From IMG/VR virus record IMGVR_UViG_3300044641_005368, positions 1-60,889 of that record: DNA of 60,889 nucleotides; one strand, given 5' to 3'. Position numbers and translations under genes: made by a program. The notes below the pieces were generated by a model. It worked only from the letters and a program-made list of their open reading frames with translations. It had not been told where the DNA came from and did not search any database. Positions 18,060-26,552 of the stretch are shown piece by piece (within the stretch, counting starts at the first letter, position 1; each line of letters begins with the position of its first letter). Source of the stretch: a virus.

Positions 18060-18692
18060 TTAAGCGATTGGCTTGAAGTTTGAATCAACAAATGATACAG
18101 AAAGTCCTTCGTGTACAAGTGTCATTGACTCAAACAAGATTCCGCCGTCTCCAGCGTTCAACTCGTTGTAGTTCAAACCGGTGATCCATGCGTTGTGTAC
18201 GCGGAAGCGCATACGTGGCAAGTTGTCATCTGCTGGTGTTCCAGGTGTAGCGGACGCATTTGGGTGGTCCATTACATAGATGTCAATATTGACACGGAAG
18301 TTCTTAGCGGTTCCTGTGTTCAAGCCTTCGCCAGATGCAGCCGAGAAAAGGCCCTTCATCCAGGTGATTGCTTGGTCGTTGCCGTAAAGAACGCCGCGCT
18401 GGAAAGTGACTGGAACAAAAGTTGTCATGCCAGGGATCTGGTGGACAGTTGTGTTATAGCCGCCTTCACGGTATGGGATGGACTGAGTGTTGATATTCAG
18501 CCCGCTGATGAAAGTAAAGCCGCCTACCCAGCCTTCTGATTTACCAGAAGTAGGTGCAACACTTGTGCTTGATGTAAGGATTCGCTTGTCGAATGCCTCG
18601 TCACCAGCTTTGGTGAACTCTGCGTAGAACCGAAAGTTACGTAACGGATCTGTCGCAATTGTGGAGAAGCGGTTAATGATGCTACTTGGCAT
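18060..18692 (-). CDS. Tail tube protein (gp19-like)
   Basis: The 210-residue protein has the layout of the conserved phage tube family: DPLRNFRFYAEF at residues 15-26, GLNINTQSIPYREGGYN near 64-80, and a closing ESMTLVHEGLSV. These proteins stack as hexameric rings forming the inner tail tube. It is located directly after the sheath gene, the normal order in contractile tails, with an AAGGAGA Shine-Dalgarno. No extra domain is present. Confidence 0.92.
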   Translation of the reverse strand: MPSSIINRFSTIATDPLRNFRFYAEFTKAGDEAFDKRILTSSTSVAPTSGKSEGWVGGFTFISGLNINTQSIPYREGGYNTTVHQIPGMTTFVPVTFQRGVLYGNDQAITWMKGLFSAASGEGLNTGTAKNFRVNIDIYVMDHPNASATPGTPADDNLPRMRFRVHNAWITGLNYNELNAGDGGILFESMTLVHEGLSVSFVDSNFKPIA

Positions 18693-18706
18693 TTGTTATT
18701 GTCTCC

Positions 18707-20209
18707 TTACGCCACAGTAACGGTGGTTCCACCGTCAAACTGGCCGATCTTAATAATGATGAATTCGGCTGGACGTTGTAGCGCAACGCCAATCTCGATA
18801 TTAACTTCGCCATTATCAATGGTTGCTTGTGTATTGTTTTCAGCATCCACTTTCACAAAGAAAGCTTCGGCTGGGGTGTTACCACGTAAACCGCCTTGTG
18901 ACCAGAAGTTGGTCAAGAAGCTGCTTAGCGAGGCATCAATTCGACGCCATAGACTTGGGTCATTTGGTTCGAAAATTGCGAACTGTGTTAGGTCTACTAC
19001 AGCCTTGCGTAGGTAGATAAGAGTACGACGTACTGGTACATAACGGTCTACATAACCAGTCTTAATTGTACGAGAACCCATCACTACAATTCCAGATCCA
19101 GAAATAAATCGAATTGCGTTAACAGGCGCTCCAGCAGAGTTTAGAGAATCTAGTTCTGCATTTGTTAGTGCTGGGACAGACACTGCTCCAGCCAAACGAG
19201 CTGTAAGACCGGCAGGTGCTTTGAACACTCCACGAGAAGCATCAGTTGAAGCCATCAAACCAACAACAGCTCCGCCAGGGCCTACGATCTTAGCTGAAGC
19301 TGCTGAAGCTCCGACACCAAGAGTTGGGTCACTGATAACAAGTCGTGGGTAGTAGACAGCTGCTAGTGAGCTAGGGGTGTAGCTAGCCGCAAGCGTTAGC
19401 TGGTTAGCCACAGTGTCGTTTGCTCCGTCTACAACTACAAACACATCATCTCTAGTTTCAGCGTAAGCAATTGCAATATTAACTACAGTTGCGTCTGTGT
19501 ATCCAGGCACGTTAAGAACTAATGACTGAGGTACTGTATCAAACTCCTCAAGTGAGGCAGAGATTTGACTTGAAGTAATTGAGCTTCCGTTAGCACCAGA
19601 GGCCAATGATTGGTTGGAGATAACTGAAGGGTTCTTGTTGCTTCCAGCTGTAGCTGAGTTCTGGTCAATAGCAACAATGTATCGAGACAAGCTGTTAATC
19701 ACAGTTGGAGCATAACGTGAGTCTGTGCTAACCATTGTGATGTCTGTAAAGCGCTCTACAATGTCTGCGTCGGTGCTTCCGTTGTAGTAAACAACCAAGT
19801 CAATGTAGCCAGTTACAGTAGAGTTAACAACGCTGATGTTAATGTTGTTACCCCAGGTACCTGCGTTCTTTGACTGGATAGTAAGGGTGTTGAGTGGTGT
19901 GCCCGCACGGTCTGTGAGGGTACGTGTTGCTACTGCAGCTGAAGTCCCAACTACGCGGTTAACGTATGCCTGGCTTCCACCGTTAGCAAAGAACATGTAA
20001 ACAGCAATAGGAAGGTCATTGCTTGCTGTTGTGTTCCAAGAACCAAACTGATTTACGTATTGGCTCCATGAAGTTACAAGTGAAGGGCTGGTTGGGCCAC
20101 GATCGTTAGCGCCAACAAAAGCCGCGACGCTGTCTGAACTTGGACCAAGCACTGGTGCAATAGGGTTTAACGTTTCCTGAACGTACACCCCAGGGCGTTG
20201 ATAAGCCAT
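18707..20209 (-). CDS. Contractile tail sheath protein
   Basis: The 500-residue protein begins with MAYQRPGVYVQETLNPIAP, the hallmark start of tail sheath proteins, followed by FVGANDRGPTSPSLVTSW. The C-terminal domain (YVPVRRTLIYLRKAVVDLTQ, later NIEIGVALQRPAEFIIIKI) matches the conserved sheath core that links neighbouring subunits. It proves a myovirus-type contractile tail. The gene has an AAGGAGA Shine-Dalgarno and is followed after 14 nt by the tube gene. Confidence 0.96.
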   Translation of the reverse strand: MAYQRPGVYVQETLNPIAPVLGPSSDSVAAFVGANDRGPTSPSLVTSWSQYVNQFGSWNTTASNDLPIAVYMFFANGGSQAYVNRVVGTSAAVATRTLTDRAGTPLNTLTIQSKNAGTWGNNINISVVNSTVTGYIDLVVYYNGSTDADIVERFTDITMVSTDSRYAPTVINSLSRYIVAIDQNSATAGSNKNPSVISNQSLASGANGSSITSSQISASLEEFDTVPQSLVLNVPGYTDATVVNIAIAYAETRDDVFVVVDGANDTVANQLTLAASYTPSSLAAVYYPRLVISDPTLGVGASAASAKIVGPGGAVVGLMASTDASRGVFKAPAGLTARLAGAVSVPALTNAELDSLNSAGAPVNAIRFISGSGIVVMGSRTIKTGYVDRYVPVRRTLIYLRKAVVDLTQFAIFEPNDPSLWRRIDASLSSFLTNFWSQGGLRGNTPAEAFFVKVDAENNTQATIDNGEVNIEIGVALQRPAEFIIIKIGQFDGGTTVTVA

Positions 20210-20247
20210 TAATTTATCTCCTTAGATTTATACAAAGATTCCATTTG

Positions 20248-20874
20248 TTATACCGAAGTGTAGCCAGAAGGGATGTTCGTTATGGTGGTGTTGATGCGTA
20301 CTTCTTCTACTTCTTGTAGAGCGTTAGCTACTTGACTTGGGGTCATTTCGCTAACTACTCTAACTGTAAACACGTTTCTGAGTAGGCGACGTCCGCCGCT
20401 TTCCTCTTCAACCGCATCACGTTTTACAAACCCATCAAGGAACATAGACCTACCGCTGTATTCAGTACCAATTTCATTTGGCACAGATAGGTATCCGAAC
20501 TTTGAGGGAAACTTATTTAATACGTCGTACATCATTGACCGGTCATGTCGCGGGTGACGAGCGTAGGTTGTTATTTGATATACAAGGTCGTAGGCGACTG
20601 GCGCTTTATATTTGTACGCACTTCCAGCAGATGGCGTTACAGTTCCGCGGTTGTCATTATCTGTAAGGTATCCAGACCATTGACGATCATTTGCGGGTGC
20701 AATATCAATCAAGTCGATAGTGATAAATGGGAACTCTTGCTTGCGGAGTTCAACGTCTGGGTAGCCAAACCACACCTTGATTTGACGATTAGTTACCTTT
20801 TCGTCATCTACAGTAAGCCCTTGCAACCAAGTCTTTAGAGCAAGGTCTTCAGCAACAATAAATGGATTACCCAT
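20248..20874 (-). CDS. Tail terminator / neck protein
   Basis: The 208-residue product has an alpha/beta profile with KVWFGYPDVELRKQEFPFIT near residue 29 and YDLVYQITTYARHPRHDRSM near 95, as in tail-completion proteins of myoviruses that cap the tube and sheath. Its position between connector genes and sheath supports that role. The start overlaps the upstream stop as TAATG. The family match is from pattern and order rather than a single diagnostic motif. Confidence 0.7.
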   Translation of the reverse strand: MGNPFIVAEDLALKTWLQGLTVDDEKVTNRQIKVWFGYPDVELRKQEFPFITIDLIDIAPANDRQWSGYLTDNDNRGTVTPSAGSAYKYKAPVAYDLVYQITTYARHPRHDRSMMYDVLNKFPSKFGYLSVPNEIGTEYSGRSMFLDGFVKRDAVEEESGGRRLLRNVFTVRVVSEMTPSQVANALQEVEEVRINTTITNIPSGYTSV

Positions 20875-21212
20875 TACCAGATCCCCCCATTTTCAAAGAA
20901 GTCTTCAGCTACGCGGGTTTTTAAAACTAGTGCAAGGTATTTTTGAGCTTCTGAAACAAAAGTTCTCAAAACTGGCTGAGGTAAATTGTTTAGGTTACCG
21001 TACTCTAAGTTGTCGATTTGGCTCTTAAAGTCGTCTGGATAGCTGACGTATATCTCCCCATCTTTAGAAGTGACCTCTAAAGAGTTAACAATGTCCTCAG
21101 GCCATTCGGCTAAACGAGCGCGTGAGTGGAGGCTTTTAGTTAATAAAGGTAAATGAGACTCAGCGATATCGCTGGCAAACTGTTTGGTATCAGCGCTTAG
21201 GTCTAGAGACAC
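20874..21212 (-). CDS. Head-tail connector protein (HK97 gp10-like candidate)
   Basis: This 112-residue protein, helix at the start and short strands after residue 45 (VTSKDGEIYVSYPDDFK), resembles small neck proteins of the HK97 gp10 type that precede the tail terminator. The function is inferred mainly from position. Start is GTG at 21210-21212, inside the end of the small upstream gene, with AGAGG before it. Confidence 0.65.
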   Translation of the reverse strand: MSLDLSADTKQFASDIAESHLPLLTKSLHSRARLAEWPEDIVNSLEVTSKDGEIYVSYPDDFKSQIDNLEYGNLNNLPQPVLRTFVSEAQKYLALVLKTRVAEDFFENGGIW

Positions 21213-21342
21213 GTTTCAACACCTCTGCCATTGCGTAACCCTTTGCTATATTTGCGAGTATCACAGTATCGGATGGCAGATTGTCTTTAATCTGATCCAT
21301 AAACTCGGCTTCCACCGGTCTAACGATTTTACGTTCGGACAC
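21190..21342 (-). CDS. Small hypothetical neck-region protein
   Basis: A 50-residue reading frame begins at GTG 21340-21342 with AGGAG 5 nt before it and ends inside the next gene (23-nt overlap). The product starts SERKIVRPVEAEFMDQIK and is helical with no membrane segment. Strong Shine-Dalgarno, tight overlap and gene order support it as real. It is the first gene after the terminator at 21424-21443, so a promoter may lie in 21343-21420. Function is unknown. Confidence 0.7.
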   Translation of the reverse strand: MSERKIVRPVEAEFMDQIKDNLPSDTVILANIAKGYAMAEVLKRVSRPKR

Positions 21343-21388
21343 TACGTCTCCTAAGAGTTAGCACAATATTTCGCAAAGGTGTTACTTT

Positions 21389-21405
21389 GAGCCCCGCATG
21401 GGCTC
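21389..21405 (-). other. Inverted repeat below the 21424 terminator
   Basis: GAGCCC and GGGCTC form a perfect 6-bp stem with a 5-nt loop, 18 nt beyond the larger hairpin in the direction of transcription. There is no T-tract directly after it. It may reinforce termination or protect the 5-prime end of the following mRNA. Confidence 0.35.
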
Positions 21406-21423
21406 ACTTAAAGCATAAACGAA

Positions 21424-21443
21424 AGGCCCCCTTTCGGGGGCCT
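21424..21443 (-). terminator. Intrinsic terminator with GAAA tetraloop
   Basis: A perfect 8-bp stem AGGCCCCC/GGGGGCCT closes on GAAA (minus-strand sense), a stable GNRA loop. The minus-strand RNA continues TTCGTTTATGCTTT, moderately U-rich. It lies just after the stop of the last lysine-rich small gene, the expected place for a transcript end. Confidence 0.7.
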
Positions 21444-21448
21444 AAGCG

Positions 21449-21673
21449 CTACTTCTTTTTGTCGTCCTTGCCAGACTTTTTAATCTTCTTTATAATCTTA
21501 GCGTCGATCTTCTTATCTTCTGCCATTGTCTTTGGCTTCTTCTTGGCCGCGTGAGCTTTGTCAGCCTTTTCAAACTTAGCCTTTTCAGCAGGGCTCATGC
21601 CCTTAGTCATTGCAGCGTCCTTCTTCTTGTCCTTGGACTCTGTGTACTCGCCTTTCATAAAGCTGTTAGCCAT
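21449..21673 (-). CDS. Lysine-rich small protein (last of array)
   Basis: This 74-residue protein is about one third Lys (start MANSFMKGEYTESKDKKKD, end KKSGKDDKKK) and probably disordered or helical, suited to binding DNA or acidic surfaces. It is the last of six tiny basic genes, each beginning with the A of the previous TAA stop (TAATG). A terminator follows directly. No family is recognised; a packaged DNA-condensing or assembly role is a guess. Confidence 0.72.
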   Translation of the reverse strand: MANSFMKGEYTESKDKKKDAAMTKGMSPAEKAKFEKADKAHAAKKKPKTMAEDKKIDAKIIKKIKKSGKDDKKK

Positions 21674-21816
21674 TACATGCCTTTCTTTCTTACCATAGAT
21701 GCCTTCTTAGCCTTCGCAGGCGCAGCCTTCTTTGCAGCAAACTTCTTGTTCGCTTCCTTCAGAGACTTCATCCCGTGCTTGTTCTTTGGTTGGCCACAGC
21801 CGCAAGTCGCGCACAT
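21673..21816 (-). CDS. Lysine-rich mini-protein with N-terminal Cys cluster
   Basis: The 47-residue product starts MCATCGCGQPKNKHG and continues with an Ala/Lys-rich tail. The CxxCxC start could bind a metal ion together with the nearby His, and it is shared with the next gene upstream (MCAMCGCG), so the two look like paralogs. The gene is framed by TAATG junctions on both sides. Confidence 0.72.
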   Translation of the reverse strand: MCATCGCGQPKNKHGMKSLKEANKKFAAKKAAPAKAKKASMVRKKGM

Positions 21817-21995
21817 TACTTCTTCTTCTTACGTAGGGCAGCGAAGTCAGATCCTTCTAGCTTGCCGTCTTTATCTACATCAAGTTTCTTTTGCTTAGGT
21901 GACATTCCCTTTGGAGCAGCCTTCTTTGCAGCCTTCTTTCCTTTACCAAAGCCTGGCTCACCTTTTTTCTTACCGCATCCGCACATAGCGCACAT
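21816..21995 (-). CDS. Lysine-rich mini-protein with Cys cluster and EF-hand-like loop
   Basis: The 59-residue product begins MCAMCGCGKKKG, followed by a Lys/Ala linker and then DVDKDGKLEGSDFAALR. The Asp spacing (positions 1, 3, 5 then Gly 6, hydrophobic 8, Asp 12) matches a calcium-binding EF-hand or dockerin loop. It ends in four Lys. A metal-dependent structural role is possible. Both ends form TAATG junctions. Confidence 0.72.
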   Translation of the reverse strand: MCAMCGCGKKKGEPGFGKGKKAAKKAAPKGMSPKQKKLDVDKDGKLEGSDFAALRKKKK

Positions 21996-22159
21996 TATTT
22001 TTTCTTCTTTCTGGCAGCAGCCATATTGTCTACAAGATTAGGGTAAGGACGGCCTGCCGCTTTTGCCCGCGCCTTTGCAGATGATTTTTGGGACTTACTT
22101 AGTTTACTAGACTTTCCTGGGGTTGGGTCCTTCTTATCCCAGACTGGCTTTTCTTTCAT
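21995..22159 (-). CDS. Lysine-rich mini-protein
   Basis: This 54-residue basic protein begins MKEKPVWDKKDPTPGKSSK and ends AAARKKKK. It has no membrane segment or recognisable domain. Evidence that it is translated is the unbroken frame with matching composition and TAATG junctions on both sides. The purine-rich Lys codons ending the upstream gene may double as its ribosome-binding site. Confidence 0.68.
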   Translation of the reverse strand: MKEKPVWDKKDPTPGKSSKLSKSQKSSAKARAKAAGRPYPNLVDNMAAARKKKK

Positions 22160-22326
22160 TACTTGCCTCGCTTGTAGCTAATAGTGGCTTTTGGCTTACG
22201 CACAATGCCACCCTTCTTCTTGCGCATCTTAGATCCGCCAGTAGAGTACTTACTTTGGTCAAGCTCAATAGACAGGTTTTTTCCAGGGTTCTTACCTACA
22301 CTGTCACCAATTCTGCCTCGTGCCAT
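22159..22326 (-). CDS. Basic mini-protein
   Basis: This 55-residue protein begins MARGRIGDSVGKNPGKNL and is rich in Lys, Arg and Gly. A short strand-like LSIELDQS segment interrupts the basic stretches. It is coupled to both neighbours by TAATG. No family is recognised; its basic nature fits a nucleic-acid-binding or virion-interior protein. Confidence 0.68.
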   Translation of the reverse strand: MARGRIGDSVGKNPGKNLSIELDQSKYSTGGSKMRKKKGGIVRKPKATISYKRGK

Positions 22327-22496
22327 TACTTCTTACCTTTCTTAGACATGCCGGCTTCGCTCATTGCAATAGCGACAGCCTGCTTCTTGGACTTAACAAC
22401 AGGAGCCTTCTTAGGACCTTTAGGGTCTTTACCGCTATGAAGAGTTCCTGACTTGTACTCCTTCATAACTTTTTCTACCTTCTTCTTGCCTTTCAT
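22326..22496 (-). CDS. DUF6496-like small basic protein
   Basis: The 56-residue product reads KVMKEYKSGTLHSG, a Lys/Pro linker, then KSKKQAVAIAMSEAGMSK. The pattern of a VMxEYKxGxLxSG start and a KQAxAIAxSEAG end is that of DUF6496, a family of unknown function widespread in phages and often near structural genes. It is the first of the six-gene basic array, coupled by TAATG to the 178-residue neck protein upstream. Confidence 0.75.
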   Translation of the reverse strand: MKGKKKVEKVMKEYKSGTLHSGKDPKGPKKAPVVKSKKQAVAIAMSEAGMSKKGKK

Positions 22497-23032
22497 TACG
22501 CTCCTTGTGCATACTGTTGGAATTGGGCGTCATTTACAAGCTCATCAGGCATAACCTGAATACATTCTAGAACAATCAAAGTACCGCGGTCATCAATGTA
22601 GCCTTCTGGCTGAGTCTTGACTGGTCGGAATACTTGACCTTTCCATACCAGACGATACCTGTTTGCATCAGAAATTCTTGGCTTAAAAGCTCCACGAGCA
22701 TCAAATAGTTGAGGAGAGGCTGCTTGCAGATCATCAATATTTAAAGTTACCTTCATGGTGTCAGCTGCGTAGAAACCGCGAGGGCTAGCTGGAGCTCCAC
22801 CTTGCTTCTGACTTACAGAAATGATTGGCATAATTACCGGACCACGCCATACGCGGCCTGCGCCAATAGGCTCTACATCGTAGATTGGGTCAACTGCAGA
22901 GGCGTCAATATCAAATGTCCACCATTCACCCTTGGTACCAAATGGGTTTGTTGCATCCCAAGTGATGCCATCACCAACTTCGTTTAGTTCCCAGTCTGTT
23001 GTAAAACGACCGCCGGGTGTAAAGGCTCTCAT
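22496..23032 (-). CDS. Neck/head-closure candidate protein
   Basis: This 178-residue beta-rich protein is unfamiliar at motif level. Its middle has an IMPIISVSQKQGG segment and then NRYRLVWKGQVFRPVKTQPE, a typical barrel-like part found in head-closure or adaptor proteins that reconcile head and tail. It heads the string leading to the connector, terminator and sheath genes. It overlaps the glycosyltransferase stop as ATGA and hands over to the basic array by TAATG. The role is inferred from position. Confidence 0.6.
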   Translation of the reverse strand: MRAFTPGGRFTTDWELNEVGDGITWDATNPFGTKGEWWTFDIDASAVDPIYDVEPIGAGRVWRGPVIMPIISVSQKQGGAPASPRGFYAADTMKVTLNIDDLQAASPQLFDARGAFKPRISDANRYRLVWKGQVFRPVKTQPEGYIDDRGTLIVLECIQVMPDELVNDAQFQQYAQGA

Positions 23033-24081
23033 CGGTCTCCTTCGTAGAATTCTAGATTACGCTGTAATCGCTCATCTGTAGGGTTAAGCTCAAGCGCTTT
23101 CTTACCGTATTCGCGGGCCTGCTCTACTAAACCTAAATTCCACGCAGAAATTGCAGCATAGTCGTAGACCTCAAAGCCCCAAGCAAACTCTTCAACTATG
23201 TAGTCAAGTTTCTTTTCTTTTATAAGTAGGGCATTCTCTGCCCAATCTAAACAGGTCGTGAAATCGCCCTTGCGATAGTAGTGGCCAGCAAGAAGAACCA
23301 TCGGCTCCCTGCGGCCTCCAGAAGTGGCAATTGATTTTTGGCACCACTCAACCGCGTTATCACTATCAACACGAGCCAAGTAGTTCATGGCAGAGGCACG
23401 CTCAGGTGGCCACCATGCGCTCTTCAAATCCAAGTAACGGCGAAACTCTTTGCGGGAATCTTCGTATAGACCATGAAAGTAAAGCTCTCGTGCATAGTAG
23501 AAAGCGTTGCGGTCACTCTCTGGCTCTTCATCTACCGCCATCTTAAGAAGAGGAAGATACTGACCTCTAGACTTATTATTATCTGGTCTATGGTGAATCT
23601 CAAAGTTAAAGCGTTTTCTATTTTCAGTAATTCCATAAGGATTAGGTAGTTCATGAATCGGGAACTTCCAACGGTACCCTTGACGAGAATGAACTCTAAA
23701 CCCATCAAATTCTGTACCCGGGCTACCATCGGGTAACCAGGATGTGATAAATCTATAGGTAGGCCTTGTCACTCCCTCGGCATATGCTTTCTCAAGCTCC
23801 TCACGCCAACCAGGAATAAGTACCTCATCTAAATCTAAGGCAATACAGTAGTCGATATCAGACGGTAAATAGGCTAGGGAAGCATTGCGAGCGTCATCAA
23901 ATCTCCAAGGTTTTACAGAGATATCTACGACGTGTATACCTAGCTCACGCGCAATTTCTTTAGTGCGATCAGTAGAGCCAGTGTCTGCAATCAGAAAGTA
24001 ATCTGCACCTTGGCCGGATTCCCACCAACGTTGTACGAATTGTTCCTCATTTAGTGCGATCGAATAAACCGCAACTTTCAT
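23029..24081 (-). CDS. GT2-type glycosyltransferase with TPR-like C-terminus
   Basis: The 350-residue protein has a GT-A fold start (VYSIALNEEQFVQRWWES), the nucleotide-binding IADTGSTDRTKEIARELG, and DIDYCIALDLDEVLIPGW with the DxD-type metal motif near residue 82. From about residue 190, repeats such as NAFYYARELYFHGLYEDSRKE look like TPR helices. It should transfer a sugar from a nucleotide donor in the cytoplasm. Acceptors could be the fibres encoded next to it or a host wall polymer. It sits inside the structural operon between fibres and neck. Confidence 0.85.
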   Translation of the reverse strand: MKVAVYSIALNEEQFVQRWWESGQGADYFLIADTGSTDRTKEIARELGIHVVDISVKPWRFDDARNASLAYLPSDIDYCIALDLDEVLIPGWREELEKAYAEGVTRPTYRFITSWLPDGSPGTEFDGFRVHSRQGYRWKFPIHELPNPYGITENRKRFNFEIHHRPDNNKSRGQYLPLLKMAVDEEPESDRNAFYYARELYFHGLYEDSRKEFRRYLDLKSAWWPPERASAMNYLARVDSDNAVEWCQKSIATSGGRREPMVLLAGHYYRKGDFTTCLDWAENALLIKEKKLDYIVEEFAWGFEVYDYAAISAWNLGLVEQAREYGKKALELNPTDERLQRNLEFYEGDR

Positions 24082-24092
24082 ATAGTGCTCCG

Positions 24093-24206
24093 TTATTCAG
24101 TAGGGAATACTAAATCGTATCCGATTACGTCTCCTGCTTCATTGCGCACTTCGAACTTTTCTGCGCCTGTTTCTGGGTCTACACCTAAGCTTATTTTAGT
24201 TGTCAT
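24093..24206 (-). CDS. Small hypothetical protein between fibre and glycosyltransferase
   Basis: This 37-residue frame begins [20 protein letters not shown] and ends DLVFPTE. Its start forms TAATG with the stop of the long collagen-like fibre, and it ends 11 nt before the glycosyltransferase start. The short beta-hairpin-like sequence may be a fibre partner. No function is recognised. Confidence 0.6.
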   Translation of the reverse strand: MTTKISLGVDPETGAEKFEVRNEAGDVIGYDLVFPTE

Positions 24207-26008
24207 TATTCAAACCTTCCCCATGGACTGAGAACGCTAGTAGTGAATGAGCTAGCTGTTGCTGGCAAGTCAGTCTGACCAGTCACCGCCGCTGTCATTC
24301 GTGGGCTTAACGCGCTAAGTGTAGACGGAATTAAGTTAAACGCGGTGTAGATAGTTCCTGGGGATGACCCAACAACAATTAAACCTAGCGCATAACGAAC
24401 TCCAGCTTGGAGGGCATATGTAGCTGGGTATCCGCCAGTTGTACTAAATGCGCGAACAAATGCGGTATTAGATGTGGCAAATAAAGAAGTATCTGAGTCT
24501 GTTCGGGCTACCAAGGTAGCTGTTCCACCGCTAAATGTGTACAAACCAATTCGAGCTAGGGTTAGCCCAGAGGAAGCTGTACCAGAAGAAGAAACAAGAA
24601 CCTCGTTAACCTCTAAGTTCCAACGTGGAGTAAAGAAAGTAAAGTATGCAACACCGCTTGCCATAGTTCCGCTGAAGTTACCGAGACGCGGGTAGACATC
24701 AATTACGGTTGCGCTTTCATTTCGTGAACCCGCTTCAGGAGTAATAACATCTTCCCAAGCAAGGCCTGAAGCTGTTGTTGAATCTGAGATTAGGTGCCAA
24801 CGGTTAGACCCTGCTGGAAGAACAGATACCGTGTTACTTGCTGTACCAACTAGTAGATCTCCCTTTGCTGTAGCAAGGTGGCTACCAAGAAGAGTTGTTG
24901 TAGCTGCGGGAACTGTTACCGTGACATCTGATACTGGGTTTGTAAAGGTAAGAGTAGTTTCAAAGTCGTTAGCAGTGCCTTCAACAACAACGCTGGAATC
25001 AGAAATATATAGCCCAGATACTGTTGGAGATGTAAGAGTTAGGCCTGAAACTGTGGTGGTAGTGTCACCAAGAGTAAGCGCAGTTGAGCCAAGAGTTAAG
25101 CCTGGGTTAGCAAGCTTAGCGTTGGTTACATTTGCATCAACAATTTTGCCAGTAGTTACTGACAAATCTGAAGGTGTGCGAGCATTAGTAAGGCGAGTAT
25201 CGTTTCCAAGAACTACCTCAGTAGAACCGGCGTCTCCAGTTGCGGCAACGTTCTTTGTTGAAGATGTGCCAAGACCAGTTACCTGTGTGTTAGCAATTGA
25301 AATTAAAGATTGATTAATGCCTACAGTCGCTGTTCCTGCATCGTAAGTAATTGGAGAGCTTGCAGCAGATACTCCTGTAGGTCCCGTCGCACCTGTAGCA
25401 CCTGTTGCTCCAACGATTTGACCACCGTCATACCAAATAGAGCCGTCCCAAATCCAAAGGTTTCCATCTGCGTCTACGATGTAAGCATCGTTAATATCGT
25501 TTCCAGTTGGAGGAAGTGCACCAGTAGTTGATACGCTGCCAATTAAAGTAATGCCAACACCTTGAGGACCTGTCGGGCCAGTAGCGCCGGTAGGGCCTTG
25601 AACAGTAGAGTCTGCGCCTGTAGGGCCAGTTGCTCCGGTAGCACCTGTTGCTCCGGTAGCACCTGTTGCTCCAGTAGCACCTGTTGCGCCGGTAGCTCCG
25701 GTAGCGCCGGTTGCACCTGTAGGGCCAATAGGCAAAGTTAAATTAAGTGTTTGATTTGGTGCGGTACCTGTAATCGTTGAGGCAGCCGTTGGACCACTAG
25801 TTACAGAGCCTATAGTTAAAGTATTTGTAGGCCCTGTTGGTCCAGTAGTTCCAGATGAGTAGGCTAGCGAGTTCCAAAGTTGCGTACCATTACCGACTTT
25901 AAACTTACCAGTATCAAACTCGTAGCCAACTTCGCCCTGTGATAAAAGAGGGTTGTTGGATGACCAGTTGGCCGCAGTATCGCGCCTTTGTTGTATCTTG
26001 ACAGCCAC
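24206..26008 (-). CDS. Collagen-like tail or head fibre
   Basis: The 600-residue protein starts with [37 protein letters not shown], the common attachment domain of phage fibres. Two Gly-Xaa-Thr collagen-like tracts follow (about residues 88-145, and a shorter one near 205), separated by a small domain containing [19 protein letters not shown] long beta region and a receptor-binding-like end ([20 protein letters not shown]) complete it. The collagen tract should form a trimeric rod. The GTG start directly follows the upstream TAA with an AGGAG site. Confidence 0.88.
   Translation of the reverse strand: MAVKIQQRRDTAANWSSNNPLLSQGEVGYEFDTGKFKVGNGTQLWNSLAYSSGTTGPTGPTNTLTIGSVTSGPTAASTITGTAPNQTLNLTLPIGPTGATGATGATGATGATGATGATGATGATGATGPTGADSTVQGPTGATGPTGPQGVGITLIGSVSTTGALPPTGNDINDAYIVDADGNLWIWDGSIWYDGGQIVGATGATGATGPTGVSAASSPITYDAGTATVGINQSLISIANTQVTGLGTSSTKNVAATGDAGSTEVVLGNDTRLTNARTPSDLSVTTGKIVDANVTNAKLANPGLTLGSTALTLGDTTTTVSGLTLTSPTVSGLYISDSSVVVEGTANDFETTLTFTNPVSDVTVTVPAATTTLLGSHLATAKGDLLVGTASNTVSVLPAGSNRWHLISDSTTASGLAWEDVITPEAGSRNESATVIDVYPRLGNFSGTMASGVAYFTFFTPRWNLEVNEVLVSSSGTASSGLTLARIGLYTFSGGTATLVARTDSDTSLFATSNTAFVRAFSTTGGYPATYALQAGVRYALGLIVVGSSPGTIYTAFNLIPSTLSALSPRMTAAVTGQTDLPATASSFTTSVLSPWGRFE
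25375..25730 (-). repeat. Collagen-like GXY coding repeats
   Basis: Nine-base units coding Gly-Ala-Thr or Gly-Pro-Thr run in two blocks, the main one at about 25560-25730 with a nearly homogeneous 9-mer pattern. This is the rod of the fibre gene and is a likely hot spot for length change by recombination. Confidence 0.85.
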
Positions 26009-26371
26009 TTAGACTCCTAACGAGTTTCCTGCATCAATAGAAGATGCGCCACCATATATTGTATTGGCTGCGCCACCATCTATGTTCTGAAAGATAGGAC
26101 CAGTTGGTCCAGTAGGGCCGGTGCTTCCTGTTGGACCGGTAGGTCCGGTTGGACCAGTTACACCTTGAATTCCTTGCGGACCAGTTGGACCTGGAACAGT
26201 AGATGTAGGACCTGTTGGACCAATCGGACCGGTGGGCCCTAACGGACCTGTAGGTCCTGTGGCACCCTGCGCCATACTGATACGCCAAACAGAACCATCC
26301 CAATACCAGGTTTGGTCACCTACGGTAAAGTTTTGATTTAATGTTGGGGAGTTTGGAAAGTCAATTGGCAC
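26009..26371 (-). CDS. Short collagen-like fibre protein
   Basis: The 120-residue protein has an N-terminal head ([20 protein letters not shown], then DGSVWRI) similar to the small WDG-type domains seen in the two larger collagen-like proteins. About 20 GPT/GPX triplets follow, then a short C-terminal tail ([18 protein letters not shown]). It probably forms a trimeric rod or an adaptor. It starts at GTG and abuts the next fibre gene without spacing. Confidence 0.8.
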   Translation of the reverse strand: MPIDFPNSPTLNQNFTVGDQTWYWDGSVWRISMAQGATGPTGPLGPTGPIGPTGPTSTVPGPTGPQGIQGVTGPTGPTGPTGSTGPTGPTGPIFQNIDGGAANTIYGGASSIDAGNSLGV

Positions 26372-26374
26372 AAG

Positions 26375-26542
26375 TTATTCCAATATATCAAGTTCAGGAT
26401 TAACTGGTGCGTCTCCATTTACTAATTGCCAAGCCATGTACTGTGTACTATCTTCAGAAAGACGAAGTGGTATCCCTTTAATATCAAAGGTAAAGACAAC
26501 TCCTCCAGGGCTTTGCTCAAAACGAGGTTCTAATGATGTCAT
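26375..26542 (-). CDS. Small hypothetical fibre-region protein
   Basis: This 55-residue frame starts at ATG with AAGGAG before it (MTSLEPRFEQSPGGVVFTFD). It contains a beta-hairpin-like region (IKGIPLRLSEDSTQYMAWQL). The strong ribosome site and close packing (10 nt from the upstream fibre gene, overlapping region before the next) make it a probable gene. The function is unknown, possibly a fibre assembly factor. Confidence 0.65.
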   Translation of the reverse strand: MTSLEPRFEQSPGGVVFTFDIKGIPLRLSEDSTQYMAWQLVNGDAPVNPELDILE

Positions 26543-26552
26543 TTGTCACTCC

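Noticed and set aside
24831-25313. 160-codon plus-strand frame opposite the collagen-like fibre
   Set aside because: Shadow of a low-complexity beta-rich coding region; no Shine-Dalgarno or recognisable domain.
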